DNA of 64,000 bases, taken from the NCBI RefSeq assembly GCF_019391655.1, contig NZ_JAHXPQ010000002.1:310001-374000 (forward strand), in the 5' to 3' direction. The first letter of the stretch is position 1. Every line of letters starts with the position of its first letter. Shown one piece after another: positions 26,058 through 36,054 of the stretch. The stretch comes from Mucilaginibacter rivuli. GTDB lineage: Bacteria > Bacteroidota > Bacteroidia > Sphingobacteriales > Sphingobacteriaceae. The translations under genes and the position numbers were made by a program. Under the pieces are notes generated by a model, which worked only from the letters and a program-made list of their open reading frames with translations, was not told where the DNA came from and searched no databases.

Positions 26058-28046
26058 ATGAAACGTACAATATTACCACGGCTATTACTGCTATTGCCTC
26101 TGCTACTGCAACTTTCAACCAGGGCCCAAGACACCAAAACCATCAACATCGCCGTTGATAAGCCCACCGTTAAAGTACCGCCCGCCATGTGGGGCATCTT
26201 TTTCGAAGACATTAACTTCTCTGCCGACGGCGGCCTTTACGCCGAGCTGGTAAAGAACCGCTCATTCGAGTTTGCCAAACCCTTAATGGGATGGAAAGAA
26301 ATTAAAGGTGATGGCGGTCAGGGCACGTCGCTCATCATCAACCGCGCTACCGAAAATGCTAACAACCCCCGTTTTGACAGGGTGACTGTAAAAAGCGATA
26401 AAGGCTACTATGGCCTTGTTAACGAAGGTTTCCGTGGTGTGGGTATACAGCAAGGTAAAACTTATAACTTCTCTGTACTGGCACGCAAAGGCACAGGCAA
26501 TACGAAAATTCATATTAAGTTGCTTGCTGCCGATGGCAAAACCAGTCTCGGTGAGGCCGACCTGCAGGGCTTTGCCAATAAATGGGCAAAATATACCGTC
26601 CCGATAACGGCAACAGGTACCGAGGCAAAAGGGCAGTTAAGTGTGGCTTTCGCCGGACAAGGTGTATTGGATATCGACATGATTTCCCTGTTCCCGCAGG
26701 AAACATTCAAGGGCCGCCCTAACGGTTTACGTGCCGACCTGGCGCAACTGCTTTCCGACCTGCACCCGGGCTTTGTACGCTTTCCCGGAGGTTGTATCGT
26801 TGAGGGCCGCGATCTGGCTAACCGCTACCAATGGAAAAAAACTGTAGGTAATGTTGAGGACCGCGAACTCATCATCAACCGTTGGAACACCGAGTTCCCA
26901 GCCCGTTCGGCTCCCGATTATTTCCAATCATACGGCCTTGGCTTTTACGAATATTTCCAGTTAGCTGATGATATTGGCGCCGAGCCGCTACCAATCCTTA
27001 ACTGCGGTATGGCTTGTCAGTATAATACCGGCGAGGTAGCTACTTTAGATGAACTGAACCCCTTTATCCAGGACGCGCTCGACCTGGTGGAGTTTGCCAA
27101 TGGCGCCGTTACTACTAAGTGGGGTGCACTACGCGCTAAAATGGGCCATCCAAAACCATTTAATTTGAAAATGATGGGTATTGGTAACGAGCAGTGGGAT
27201 GTGCAATACCTTGATCGTTATAAGCTGTTTGCCAAAGCCATTAATGCTAAATATCCGGGTATTAAGTTAGTCACCAGCTCCGGGCCATCACCTTCCGGGG
27301 ATAAATTTGATTACCTGCAAACCGAACTGCGCGCGCAAAAAGCTAACTTTTTAGATGAGCATTATTACCAGTCGCCGGATTGGTTTTTCCAGAACGCATC
27401 CCGTTATGATAATTATGACCGTAACAGCTCGAAAATTTTCGCCGGCGAATACGCCGCGCACATCAAAGAACCAAAAGGCAAAGAAAGCGAATTAATGAAC
27501 ACCTGGGTAAGCGCCCTGGCCGAAGCTGCTTTTATGACCGGACTGGAGCGCAACGCCGATGTGGTACAAATGGCAAGCTATGCCCCGCTATTGGCCCACG
27601 TTGAAGCTTGGCAATGGCGCCCCGACCTTATTTGGTTTGATAACCTGCGCAGCGTTGCTACGCCTAACTACTACGTGCAAAAACTATACGCCAACAACAA
27701 AGGTACCGACGTGGTGCCTACGCTGATGGATGGTAAAGTATTGGCAGGTAAGGATAGTTTGTATGCCAGCTCGGTAATTGACAAGAATACCAATAAGCTT
27801 ATAGTAAAGCTGGTAAATACATCGTCGCAATCGGTGAATGTTGACCTAAATATCGGTGGTAAAACTGTTGTGCAGGGTAAAGGTTCGTGCGAAACTTTAA
27901 CATCGGCAAACTTGTTGGATTTTAACACCCTTGCCGAACCTAAAAAAATAGCACCCGTAATGGAAGCTTTGCCTTTAACAGGCAATATGGTTTTTGTAAG
28001 GTTGGCACCACGTTCAGTAAATGTGATCACCGTCCCTTATAATTAA
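26058..28046 (+). CDS. Alpha-L-arabinofuranosidase, GH51
   Basis: 662 residues with a signal peptide to about residue 23. An N-terminal strand (PPAMWGIFFEDINFSADGG) is followed by an inserted CBM4/9-like sandwich (about 75-215), the catalytic barrel and a C-terminal beta domain. The acid/base is Glu378 in MMGIGNEQW and the nucleophile is probably Glu464 in FAGEYA. RFPGGCIVEG at 241-250 is also conserved. It removes arabinose side chains from arabinan and rhamnogalacturonan-I. It follows the GH106-like gene by 63 bases and precedes GH28 by six. Confidence 0.92.
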   Translation: MKRTILPRLLLLLPLLLQLSTRAQDTKTINIAVDKPTVKVPPAMWGIFFEDINFSADGGLYAELVKNRSFEFAKPLMGWKEIKGDGGQGTSLIINRATENANNPRFDRVTVKSDKGYYGLVNEGFRGVGIQQGKTYNFSVLARKGTGNTKIHIKLLAADGKTSLGEADLQGFANKWAKYTVPITATGTEAKGQLSVAFAGQGVLDIDMISLFPQETFKGRPNGLRADLAQLLSDLHPGFVRFPGGCIVEGRDLANRYQWKKTVGNVEDRELIINRWNTEFPARSAPDYFQSYGLGFYEYFQLADDIGAEPLPILNCGMACQYNTGEVATLDELNPFIQDALDLVEFANGAVTTKWGALRAKMGHPKPFNLKMMGIGNEQWDVQYLDRYKLFAKAINAKYPGIKLVTSSGPSPSGDKFDYLQTELRAQKANFLDEHYYQSPDWFFQNASRYDNYDRNSSKIFAGEYAAHIKEPKGKESELMNTWVSALAEAAFMTGLERNADVVQMASYAPLLAHVEAWQWRPDLIWFDNLRSVATPNYYVQKLYANNKGTDVVPTLMDGKVLAGKDSLYASSVIDKNTNKLIVKLVNTSSQSVNVDLNIGGKTVVQGKGSCETLTSANLLDFNTLAEPKKIAPVMEALPLTGNMVFVRLAPRSVNVITVPYN

Positions 28047-28052
28047 TAACCA

Positions 28053-29321
28053 ATGATAAAAACGTTCAGCATATTGGGCCTCGCCATAGTTTCTTTATTG
28101 CCTTTTGGCGATAAGCCTCATGTTGCTGCCAAACGTCACTTTCTAATTACTGATAATGGCGCCATCGGCGATGGCAAAACACTGAACACCATCGCCATCC
28201 AAAAAACCATAGACCAGGCCTCGGCCGAACAAGGTGGCGGTATTGTTGAGATCCCCGAAGGGACTTTTATCAGCGGTTCCATATTCCTCAAAAAAGGCGT
28301 TAACCTGCTGATAGATGCCAAAGGCGTATTAAAAGGTTCGCTCAACCCAGCTGATTACCCACAAATACACACCAGTTTTGAAGGTGTGGAACGCATGTTC
28401 ACCGCGGCCTTTGTAAACGCCCAATACCTGGCTGATTTTGATATCACGGGCGAAGGGATGATTGACGGCTCGGGCGAGGATTATATCGCGGTGTACCGTG
28501 GTATTACAACCACTCCAAAACCCGGCAAGCCGCGTTTAATATGCTTAGAAGGTTGCCATAACGTAACCATTTCTAAATTAAAACTCCACAATCAGGCGGT
28601 TTGGTGCCTGCATTTATTGTATTGCAAAGGTGTTAAGGTTGAGGATCTCACCATCACCGCCGAGCATAACATCCCCAGCAGCGATGGTATTGATATTGAT
28701 GCCTGCGATGGTGTAACAGTATCACGCTGCGACATTGATGTGAACGATGATTGCATATCCATAAAAGCGGGCCGCGAAACCAATACTGTACCTAACCGCA
28801 TTTGCCAAAACATTGTTATCCAGAATACCCGCTTTGGCTTTGGCCATGGCGGCGTTGCCATGGGTAGCGAAACATCGGGCGGTATCCGTAACGTTGAGGT
28901 GCGCGATTGCGTAGCCGAGGGTAACTGGGCTCCCGTAAGGTTTAAATCGCAGCAAAGCAGGGGAGGCACGGTACAGCATATCGTATTCCGTAATTTCAAG
29001 CTAAAGGATGTTACCCGCGCGTTCGAGTTTAACATGAACTGGACAAGCTCACACGGTACTTTATCAGCACCATCAAACCCACTGCCTATTGTGCGCGATG
29101 TGCAACTCATCAACGTAACGGGTACGGCAAAATCAACAGGTTCATTGGCCGGATTAAACGGTAGCCCTATCAGCAATGTCAAATTTATTGATTGCAATAT
29201 TGAGGCTCAAACAGGCTTAAAAGTTACCAACGTAACCAATATGGATTACAGCGGGTTAAGCTTAAATATAAAGCAAGGCGAACAGATCATCAATCAGCCT
29301 GAAACAGTGAAACAGAATTAG
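28053..29321 (+). CDS. GH28 polygalacturonase/rhamnogalacturonase family enzyme
   Basis: 422 residues with a weak N-terminal signal sequence. The right-handed beta-helix carries the GH28 active site: Asp211 (SSDGIDID), Asp232-Asp233 (NDDCISIK), His265 (GFGHGG) and Arg296-Lys298 (RFK). It hydrolyses galacturonic-acid linkages in pectin by inversion. The first motif has SSD where many polygalacturonases have NTD, which is common in family members of uncertain exact specificity. It is translationally close to GH51 upstream. Confidence 0.92.
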   Translation: MIKTFSILGLAIVSLLPFGDKPHVAAKRHFLITDNGAIGDGKTLNTIAIQKTIDQASAEQGGGIVEIPEGTFISGSIFLKKGVNLLIDAKGVLKGSLNPADYPQIHTSFEGVERMFTAAFVNAQYLADFDITGEGMIDGSGEDYIAVYRGITTTPKPGKPRLICLEGCHNVTISKLKLHNQAVWCLHLLYCKGVKVEDLTITAEHNIPSSDGIDIDACDGVTVSRCDIDVNDDCISIKAGRETNTVPNRICQNIVIQNTRFGFGHGGVAMGSETSGGIRNVEVRDCVAEGNWAPVRFKSQQSRGGTVQHIVFRNFKLKDVTRAFEFNMNWTSSHGTLSAPSNPLPIVRDVQLINVTGTAKSTGSLAGLNGSPISNVKFIDCNIEAQTGLKVTNVTNMDYSGLSLNIKQGEQIINQPETVKQN

Positions 29322-29342
29322 TAAAAGAGAAAAACAGCATAT

Positions 29343-30695
29343 ATGAATCACATCACAAAACTATCGGGTGCGTTAGCGGCAATACTATTGGCGGCAGGTT
29401 CGGTATCCGCGCAGAAAACCAGTTTTAAGTTCGAGTTCGGGTCAGGAAAGGTGAAAGATGGCTATACTTCGGTTACCCCATCAACAAATTATACCAAAGA
29501 ACTTGGCTATGGTTTCGATAACGAATCTACCGTTAAAGCGGTTGACCGTGGCGGTAAAGACCCACTAAAAGCAAGCTATATCACCAATGATAAACCCTTC
29601 TTTTTTTCGGTTGATGTACCCGAAGGCAATTATAAAGTTACCGTAACCTTTGGTGATGCTAAGGAAGCAACCGTAACTACGGTAAAAGCCGAGTCGCGCA
29701 GGTTAATGCTCGAAAAAGTAGAAACCAAACCGGGCGAGTTTGTTACCAAAACCTTTGTAGTAAATATCCGCAAACCCGAGATCAGCGCGGGCGTAAAAGT
29801 TGGCTTAAAAGACCGTGAGTTAAAAAAGCTGGATTGGGACGATAAGCTTACCCTTGAGTTTAATAATAAAAAACCAGCGGTATGCGCTGTTGAGATAGCT
29901 AAAGCTGATGACCAGATCACGGTTTACCTTGCGGGAAACAGCACTGTGGTTGACCAGGACGATGAGCCATGGGCATCATGGGGACAAATGGTTACCCGTT
30001 TTTTTAAACCGGGCGTAGCCATATCAGACCATGCCGAATCGGGTTTAACCCTGGCCAGCTTTAAAGGCTCGCACCGTTTGGATAAGGTGCTAAGCACCGC
30101 CAAAGCGGGCGATTACCTTTTTGTTGAATTTGGCCATAACGATCAGAAAGAAAAAGGCCCTAACGCGGGTGCATGGAAAGCCTATACCGAAAGCTTTAAA
30201 TACTTCATCGCCCAGGCTAAGGCTAAAGGCATGATATCTGTTGTTGTTACCTCAACCAGCCGCCGTGCTTTTAGCGATACTACCGGCAAAGTGGTAAATA
30301 CCCTTGGCGATTTCCCTGCTGCTGCACGTAAAGTAGCCCAGGATGAAGGCATAGCCATGATAGATGTGAATGCCATGACAGCCGACTTTTACAACGCTTT
30401 GGGTAAAGAAAGATCGACAAAAGCGTTGGTGCATTACCCTGCCAATACCTGGCCGGGGCAAGGTGCTAAACCCTTAGCAGATAATACCCACTTTAACCCA
30501 TACGGCGCTTACGAAATTGCCAAAATGGTGATAGAAGGCATTAAATCAAATCACTTAGGCTTAGAGAAATTTATCATTGATGCACCTCATTTCGATCCAT
30601 CGCACCCGGATGATCCGGATACCTTCAGCGTACCTGTTAGTCCGCCAAGCGCTGTATTAAGAGCTGCTACCTTTGCTAAACCGGATGGGAATTAA
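29343..30695 (+). CDS. Rhamnogalacturonan acetylesterase, CE12 (SGNH fold)
   Basis: 450 residues. Signal peptide to about 23, then an N-terminal galactose-binding-like domain (25-190, starting SFKFEFGSGKVKDGY), then the SGNH esterase. The nucleophile is Ser200 in AGNSTV, block III is FGHND at 263-267, and the catalytic Asp/His are in DNTHFNPYGAY (Asp380, His383). It removes acetyl groups from rhamnogalacturonan so that the lyases and hydrolases can act. It lies 21 bases after GH28. Confidence 0.9.
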   Translation: MNHITKLSGALAAILLAAGSVSAQKTSFKFEFGSGKVKDGYTSVTPSTNYTKELGYGFDNESTVKAVDRGGKDPLKASYITNDKPFFFSVDVPEGNYKVTVTFGDAKEATVTTVKAESRRLMLEKVETKPGEFVTKTFVVNIRKPEISAGVKVGLKDRELKKLDWDDKLTLEFNNKKPAVCAVEIAKADDQITVYLAGNSTVVDQDDEPWASWGQMVTRFFKPGVAISDHAESGLTLASFKGSHRLDKVLSTAKAGDYLFVEFGHNDQKEKGPNAGAWKAYTESFKYFIAQAKAKGMISVVVTSTSRRAFSDTTGKVVNTLGDFPAAARKVAQDEGIAMIDVNAMTADFYNALGKERSTKALVHYPANTWPGQGAKPLADNTHFNPYGAYEIAKMVIEGIKSNHLGLEKFIIDAPHFDPSHPDDPDTFSVPVSPPSAVLRAATFAKPDGN

Positions 30696-30759
30696 TTAGT
30701 AGAAATGGCAATAAAGAGTAGCAGTGTTAAGTAGCAGTAGCAGTTTAAATAGGAGAGTT

Positions 30760-31572
30760 ATGACAGTATCAAATAGTTTACTTAAATCTGTAAAGAAGAC
30801 AAGCGGTATACTACTGCTACTGCCCCTGCTACTGCAACTAACCGCTAAGGCGCAAGTCCTAAAGAAGCTCATTCCCGATAAGGTAGTGGTATTAACTTTT
30901 GATGACGCGGTATTAAGCCATGCTACTTATGTGGGGCCATTATTGAAAAAGTACGGCTTTGGCGCCACTTTCTTTGTATGCGAGTTTGTTACTCCGCCTT
31001 TTAGCGATAAAACAAAATACATGAGCTGGGAACAAATAGCCGGGCTCAGTAAAATGGGTTTCGAGATAGGCAATCACACCCAAAACCATACGCATGTTAA
31101 TAAAATGGATAGCCTGCATTTTGTAGCCGAACTAAAATATATTGAAGATAAATGCGCCCAGTACCATATCCCAAAACCAATAAGTTTCGCCTACCCCGGA
31201 TATGATATAAGTCCCAAAGCCTTTGGCGTATTAAAGGCGGCAGGGTACCAGTTTGCACGGGCCGGTTTTGACAGGCCTTATGATCCTGCTGCAGATCATC
31301 CATATCTCGTTCCGGGTATCACTACGTCGGCCACAAACCGCAAGCAGGTGTTTGATGCGCTCGATATGGCTAAAGATGGTAAAATTGTGGTATTAACCAT
31401 TCACGGTGTGCCGGATGAGGCCCACGTTTGGGTAAATACCCCACCCGAACTGTTTGAAGAATATTTAAAGTACCTGAAAGATAACCATTATAAAGTGATC
31501 GCTCTGCGCGATCTTGCTACCTATATCAATGCCGAAAAAGCATTGAATATTACACCTGTTTTTAAAAAATAA
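30760..31572 (+). CDS. Polysaccharide deacetylase family protein (CE4/NodB-like)
   Basis: 270 residues from the ATG at 30,760, which has AGGAG five bases before it and gives a proper signal peptide. A start 36 bases upstream would put a Ser-rich stretch in front. NodB-type motifs: LTFDDAV (motif 1), GNHTQNHTHV (motif 2, metal His) and SFAYPGYD (motif 3). The second Asp of motif 1 is present. CE4 enzymes remove acetyl groups from sugars, and the context suggests a pectic or associated glycan. The signal peptide is strikingly like that of the GH51 gene. Confidence 0.85.
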   Translation: MTVSNSLLKSVKKTSGILLLLPLLLQLTAKAQVLKKLIPDKVVVLTFDDAVLSHATYVGPLLKKYGFGATFFVCEFVTPPFSDKTKYMSWEQIAGLSKMGFEIGNHTQNHTHVNKMDSLHFVAELKYIEDKCAQYHIPKPISFAYPGYDISPKAFGVLKAAGYQFARAGFDRPYDPAADHPYLVPGITTSATNRKQVFDALDMAKDGKIVVLTIHGVPDEAHVWVNTPPELFEEYLKYLKDNHYKVIALRDLATYINAEKALNITPVFKK

Positions 31573-31575
31573 GTC

Positions 31576-32805
31576 ATGAAAATTTTAAGCCAATTATTAC
31601 TCTCCACAGCATGCATCACGTGCTTGGGTGGCGCTGTAAAAGCGCAAAAAATTCCGGTAATGGAAACGGGGGGCAAAATTATGCCTGCCGAATGGATCGA
31701 TAAAGCTACAGGCCATAAGGTTGTTCGCCTGGTGAATGGACGCGACAGCGCGGCTAGCTTTTACTTTAATAACAATTGTTTTGTACCGCAAAAAAATACA
31801 GAAGGCGACCTTATGGTATTTTACAGCAATACAAAGCAGGGCAACCAGTTATTCAGCATTAATTTAAAAACAAACAAGGTAGAGCAGCTAACGCACCACA
31901 CAGGTAAAATGGCCGGCGAAATGGTTTGTCCCAAAACACGCTCTGCATATTACCAGGGTGGCGATACCGTTTTTGCCGTGAATGTGGATACAAAGAAAAA
32001 CTCGGTAATATACGTGTTCGATCCTGCTTTTAAGGGCCGTGCAGGTACTATTAATGCCGATGGTACTTATTTAGCCTGCGTAAAGGCAACCGGCGAGCAG
32101 GAGCGTGAGATATATGCTAAATACCCTGCCAAGCACGATTACTTTAACCGAATATGGGAGGCGCATATTGAGCATACCCTCTATACGGTTAATATCAAAA
32201 CAAAAGAGATAAAAGAGATACACCGCGAGAACGAATGGACAAACCACCTGTTGTTTTCGCCTACCGATCCGGATATTTTATCATATTGCCACGAAGGCCC
32301 CTGGGAAAAGAACGACCGTATCTGGAACATCAACATCAAAACAGGCAAAAACACTTTGATGCACGTGCGTACCATGGTTAATGAAATTGCCGGGCACGAG
32401 TTTTTTGGTGTTAGCGGTAACCGCGAATGGTTCGATCTGCAGAAGCCTAAAGGCCAAACTTTCTTTTTAGCTGCTTTTGATATGAAAACAGGTAAAGAAG
32501 ACCGTCTTTATGAGATGGACCGTAACGAGTGGTCTATCCACTTTAATGTATCAAAAGATGAACAAACTTTTTGTGGCGATGGCGGAAACCCGGGTCAGGT
32601 TGCTAAAGCACCTGATGGCCAATGGATCTATCTGTTTAAGCCTGATGGCACACGTTTCAGATCGGAAAAATTGGTGATGATGAAAAATCATAACTATCAC
32701 CTGGAGCCAAATGTACATTTCTCGCCCGATGAAAAGTGGATCATATTCCGCGCTAATTTTGAAGGTATGGAACAGATATATGCAGTTGAGATAGCTAAAA
32801 AGTAA
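31576..32805 (+). CDS. Oligogalacturonate lyase family protein, PL22
   Basis: 409 residues, a seven-bladed beta-propeller of the oligogalacturonate lyase family: WTNHLLFSPTDPDILSYCHEGPW followed by NDRIWNI, WSIHFNVSKDEQTF, and HNYHLEPNVHFSPDEKWIIF near the end with metal-binding His residues. It splits short unsaturated or saturated galacturonides by beta-elimination. A clear signal peptide (1-23, ending VKA) places it in the periplasm, whereas the enterobacterial enzymes are cytoplasmic. It is the last gene of the operon, three bases after the deacetylase gene. Confidence 0.9.
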   Translation: MKILSQLLLSTACITCLGGAVKAQKIPVMETGGKIMPAEWIDKATGHKVVRLVNGRDSAASFYFNNNCFVPQKNTEGDLMVFYSNTKQGNQLFSINLKTNKVEQLTHHTGKMAGEMVCPKTRSAYYQGGDTVFAVNVDTKKNSVIYVFDPAFKGRAGTINADGTYLACVKATGEQEREIYAKYPAKHDYFNRIWEAHIEHTLYTVNIKTKEIKEIHRENEWTNHLLFSPTDPDILSYCHEGPWEKNDRIWNINIKTGKNTLMHVRTMVNEIAGHEFFGVSGNREWFDLQKPKGQTFFLAAFDMKTGKEDRLYEMDRNEWSIHFNVSKDEQTFCGDGGNPGQVAKAPDGQWIYLFKPDGTRFRSEKLVMMKNHNYHLEPNVHFSPDEKWIIFRANFEGMEQIYAVEIAKK

Positions 32806-32808
32806 TTG

Positions 32809-33012
32809 TTATTTTTTATCGCTATCCAGTACGGTTTGGCTGCCCCCATTCCCGCTATGATCGGTTTGTGTTGCCTTAGTGGTATCAACCGATTTTGTTT
32901 GGGGCAAATGCATTTCGGCAGTATCCCTGCCGGCATTGGCGGCGTGGTTGCCACGGCAGGCTGTCAAAAATAATGCAACTGCAAAGGCTGTGTACATGAT
33001 ATGCTTTTTCAT
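32809..33012 (-). CDS. Small hypothetical lipoprotein
   Basis: 67 residues with a signal peptide and lipobox (FLTACRG, Cys19), followed by a short polar tail without predicted fold. It is convergent with the PL22 gene, four bases away, and divergent from GH106. Similar tiny lipoproteins are common in the phylum. No function is assigned. Confidence 0.55.
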   Translation of the reverse strand: MKKHIMYTAFAVALFLTACRGNHAANAGRDTAEMHLPQTKSVDTTKATQTDHSGNGGSQTVLDSDKK

Positions 33013-33108
33013 TTTTTTGATGAGTTAAGTCCCATTCATAACATACACGGATAATTATAGTTTTTTGATCATCATAAAAATATCACATTACCCTTTACAT
33101 AAATTATT

Positions 33109-35946
33109 ATGCGTAAACCTTTATTAATTGTTTTGTGTTGCGGCATCGGCATGCAAAGCTTTGCCCAAATATCATGGCCGGTAATTTCGCGGGAAGCCAA
33201 ACCCTGGACACGTTGGTGGTGGGAGGGCAGCGCGGTTAACCAGCCCGACCTTACCGCTAACATGCAAAAATACCATGATGCCGGTTTAGGCGGCCTCGAA
33301 ATAACACCAATTTATGGTATAAAAGGGCAGGAGAGTAAGTTTATACAATACCTGTCGCCCCAGTGGATCAGCATGCTTAATTTTACTATACAAGAGGGTA
33401 AACGCTTAGGCCTGGGTATTGATATGGCTAATGCTACAGGCTGGCCTTTTGGCGGCCCCTGGATAGATGATGAAAGTTCATCAAAGAACATGGAAATGGA
33501 GGCATACACCGTTAAAGGTGGCGGATCTTTAAATCAGCCTATAATCCACATGCAACAAGCAATGGTTACTGCCGAGGGTAAGGCTCCGGCCATCACAGAT
33601 ATACAGCAACCACTTGCCGCTAACAAAAACTTACAGGCATGGGCTTTGGGCCAGGTGCGTTTCCCAAAACTGTTACCCTTACAGGCTTTAATGGGATACG
33701 GCCCCGATGGACAGATAGTAAACCTGACCGCGAAAGTTGATGCCAATGGTAAACTCAACTGGACAGCCCCCAAAGGCGGCGATTGGGCTCTGTACGGTAT
33801 TTTTATGGGCTGGCATGGTAAATTGGTTGAGCGTGCCGCCCCGGGTGGCGAGGGCTTTGTTATCGACCATTTTTCGCAACCGGCATTAAAAACATATCTC
33901 GATAAATTCGACCAGGCTTTTAAGGCCGGTAATGTAACGGGTATCCGTTCGTTTTTTAATGATTCATACGAAGTTGATGACGCCCGCGGCCAGTCAAATT
34001 TCACCCCCGAGCTGTTTGCCGAATTTAAAAAGCGTCGCGGGTACGATCTGTTAGAACACTTACCTGCTTTATTCTCCAAAGAAAATAAAGATTACAGTCG
34101 TGTAGTATGCGATTACCGCGAAACCATTTCGGATATGTTGTTGGATAATTTCACTATCCCATGGCATACCTGGGCGGCAGGGCATGGCGCATTGATCCGC
34201 AACCAATCGCATGGTTCGCCATCAAATATACTGGATCTGTACAGCGCTATTGATATCCCGGAAACGGAAGGGGTGGAGCCACTCCGGTTTAGGTTTGCAA
34301 CTTCGGCAGCGCACGTAACGGGGAAACAGCTGGCCTCGTCAGAGTCGGCAACATGGTTGGGCGATCATTTTACGTCATCATTATCTGATGTGAAAACTTC
34401 TATCGACCGCTATTTTCTGGGTGGAGTAAACCATGTGTTTTATCACGGTATCGCTTACTCGCCGCCTTCAGCGCCATGGCCGGGATGGTTGTTTTACGCA
34501 TCGGTACATTTAACCCCTGCCGATCCGCAATGGAACGATTTTCATGCCCTTAACGAATATATTGCACGCAGCCAGTCGTTTTTGCAGGAAGGTAAACCTA
34601 ATAATGATGTACTGTTATATTACCCCATATTCGATAGCTTTTCCGAGCCGGGCCGCAGCCTGTTAAAGCATTATGATGCTATGCGCCCCGAGTTTATCGG
34701 TTCGGGTTTTGAAGCCTGCGCTCAACTAATGTTGGATAAAGGTTACACGTTTGATTATATATCCGATAAGCAAATACTGAATACTACAGCCGCGGGTAAA
34801 GAGATAAAAACCAGCGGAGGCGCGGCCTATCAAACCATAATATTACCTGATTGCCATTTTATACCGCTGGCAACCTTTAGCAAACTGGCAGATCTGGCCC
34901 GCAGCGGCGCGCACATTATTATATATAAAAATGCTCCTGCGGATGTGCCGGGGCTTGGTAACCTTGATGCTAACCGCAAAGCGCTGAAAGACCTGCTGGC
35001 TACCCTGAAGTTTACAGATGTTGCTGCAGGTATCAAAAAAGCGGATATTGGTAAAGGTGCATTTTTAATAGGCGAAGATGCAGCTAAGCTGTTAAGCTAT
35101 AGCAAGGTGCGCGCTGAGCAAATGGTAGAAAGCGCCTTGCAATTTAACCGCCGGAAATATGATGGCGGCACCAGTTATTTTGTGGTGAATAAAGGGATAA
35201 ATAAAATTGACGGATGGGTGCCTTTAACAGCATCGGCAACATCGGTTACTGTATTTAACGCCATGACGGCCACCGCAGGCCTGGCGCAAACCAAAACATC
35301 ACCGCAAGGCGATACCGAAGTTTACCTGCAATTAGCACCCGGTGAAAGCGCTATTTTGAAGACATCGTCAACCCTGGTAAAAGGAGAGGCTTATGCTTAC
35401 TATAAACCATCTGTAAAAGCAACAGAAATTAAAGGCGACTGGGCTGTCAGCTTTGTAAATGGCGGTCCCGAATTGCCCGCCGCCGTAACAAAAACAGACC
35501 TGGTATCGTGGACTGATTTTGGTGGCGATGAGTTGAAACGTTTTTCGGGCACGGCCAAATATGCCATTTCATTCGCAAAGCCTGCTAATGTGGCCAAAGC
35601 CTTTAAACTTGATCTGGGCAAAGTATACCATACCGCCGATGTTTACCTTAACGGGACAAAGCTGGCTACGCTGATAGGCCCCGATTATTCTGTTATTATA
35701 CCCGCCGCTTTATTAAAAACTGATAATAAGCTTGAAGTTACCGTATCAAACCTGATGGCCAACCGTATATCAGACATGGACAGGCGTAATATACCTTACC
35801 GTATATTTTACAATACCAACTTCCCCGCACGCTCACGCGATGCGAGAGGAGAGGATGGCCTGTTTAATGCTGCAAGATGGGAACCTAAACCATCCGGCTT
35901 ATTAGGCCCGGTAAAGCTGGAAGCGGTAGAATACCTCAAATTTTAA
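33109..35946 (+). CDS. Alpha-L-rhamnosidase, GH106
   Basis: 945 residues, with the signal peptide ending at SFA (about 19). The family start PWTRWWWEGSAVNQPDLTANM is followed by LGIDMANATGWPFGGPW, NDSYEVDDARGQSNFTPEL (acidic active-site region near 284-301), QLASSESATWLG, and a C-terminal galactose-binding-like domain (about 790-930) ending near GLFNAARWEPKPSGLLGPV. It removes terminal alpha-rhamnose from rhamnogalacturonan fragments. Monocistronic, with its own upstream region and a terminator palindrome after it. Confidence 0.93.
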   Translation: MRKPLLIVLCCGIGMQSFAQISWPVISREAKPWTRWWWEGSAVNQPDLTANMQKYHDAGLGGLEITPIYGIKGQESKFIQYLSPQWISMLNFTIQEGKRLGLGIDMANATGWPFGGPWIDDESSSKNMEMEAYTVKGGGSLNQPIIHMQQAMVTAEGKAPAITDIQQPLAANKNLQAWALGQVRFPKLLPLQALMGYGPDGQIVNLTAKVDANGKLNWTAPKGGDWALYGIFMGWHGKLVERAAPGGEGFVIDHFSQPALKTYLDKFDQAFKAGNVTGIRSFFNDSYEVDDARGQSNFTPELFAEFKKRRGYDLLEHLPALFSKENKDYSRVVCDYRETISDMLLDNFTIPWHTWAAGHGALIRNQSHGSPSNILDLYSAIDIPETEGVEPLRFRFATSAAHVTGKQLASSESATWLGDHFTSSLSDVKTSIDRYFLGGVNHVFYHGIAYSPPSAPWPGWLFYASVHLTPADPQWNDFHALNEYIARSQSFLQEGKPNNDVLLYYPIFDSFSEPGRSLLKHYDAMRPEFIGSGFEACAQLMLDKGYTFDYISDKQILNTTAAGKEIKTSGGAAYQTIILPDCHFIPLATFSKLADLARSGAHIIIYKNAPADVPGLGNLDANRKALKDLLATLKFTDVAAGIKKADIGKGAFLIGEDAAKLLSYSKVRAEQMVESALQFNRRKYDGGTSYFVVNKGINKIDGWVPLTASATSVTVFNAMTATAGLAQTKTSPQGDTEVYLQLAPGESAILKTSSTLVKGEAYAYYKPSVKATEIKGDWAVSFVNGGPELPAAVTKTDLVSWTDFGGDELKRFSGTAKYAISFAKPANVAKAFKLDLGKVYHTADVYLNGTKLATLIGPDYSVIIPAALLKTDNKLEVTVSNLMANRISDMDRRNIPYRIFYNTNFPARSRDARGEDGLFNAARWEPKPSGLLGPVKLEAVEYLKF

Positions 35947-35965
35947 CCGCCCATAATACTGCATT

Positions 35966-35997
35966 CAACAAAGCCCATGTTAACATGGGCTTTGTTG
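35966..35997 (+). terminator. Perfect 32-base palindrome, probable terminator
   Basis: The two 16-base arms (35,966-35,981 and 35,982-35,997) are exact reverse complements and form a strong hairpin with the GCCCATG core, followed by TTAATAAAT. The T-run is weak, but it lies 19 bases after the GH106 stop. Confidence 0.7.
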
Positions 35998-36009
35998 TTA
36001 ATAAATAAA

Positions 36010-36054
36010 CAGGACTGTTCAGGACAGTTATGCATGCCTGTAGTATTATATTTG
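36010..36054 (+). promoter_or_regulatory. CAGGA-repeat promoter, site 2 (ECF sigma gene)
   Basis: CAGGA at 36,010-36,014 and 36,020-36,024, with TATATTTG, a perfect TAnnTTTG box, at 36,047-36,054. The spacing is identical to the other three sites. Transcription would start near 36,060, about 115 bases before the sigma factor ATG. Confidence 0.72.

Noticed and set aside
30712..30745. GTAGCAGTAGCAG repeat before the CE4 gene as a regulatory array
   Set aside because: Only a few imperfect units; it is more likely simple slippage sequence in a short gap.
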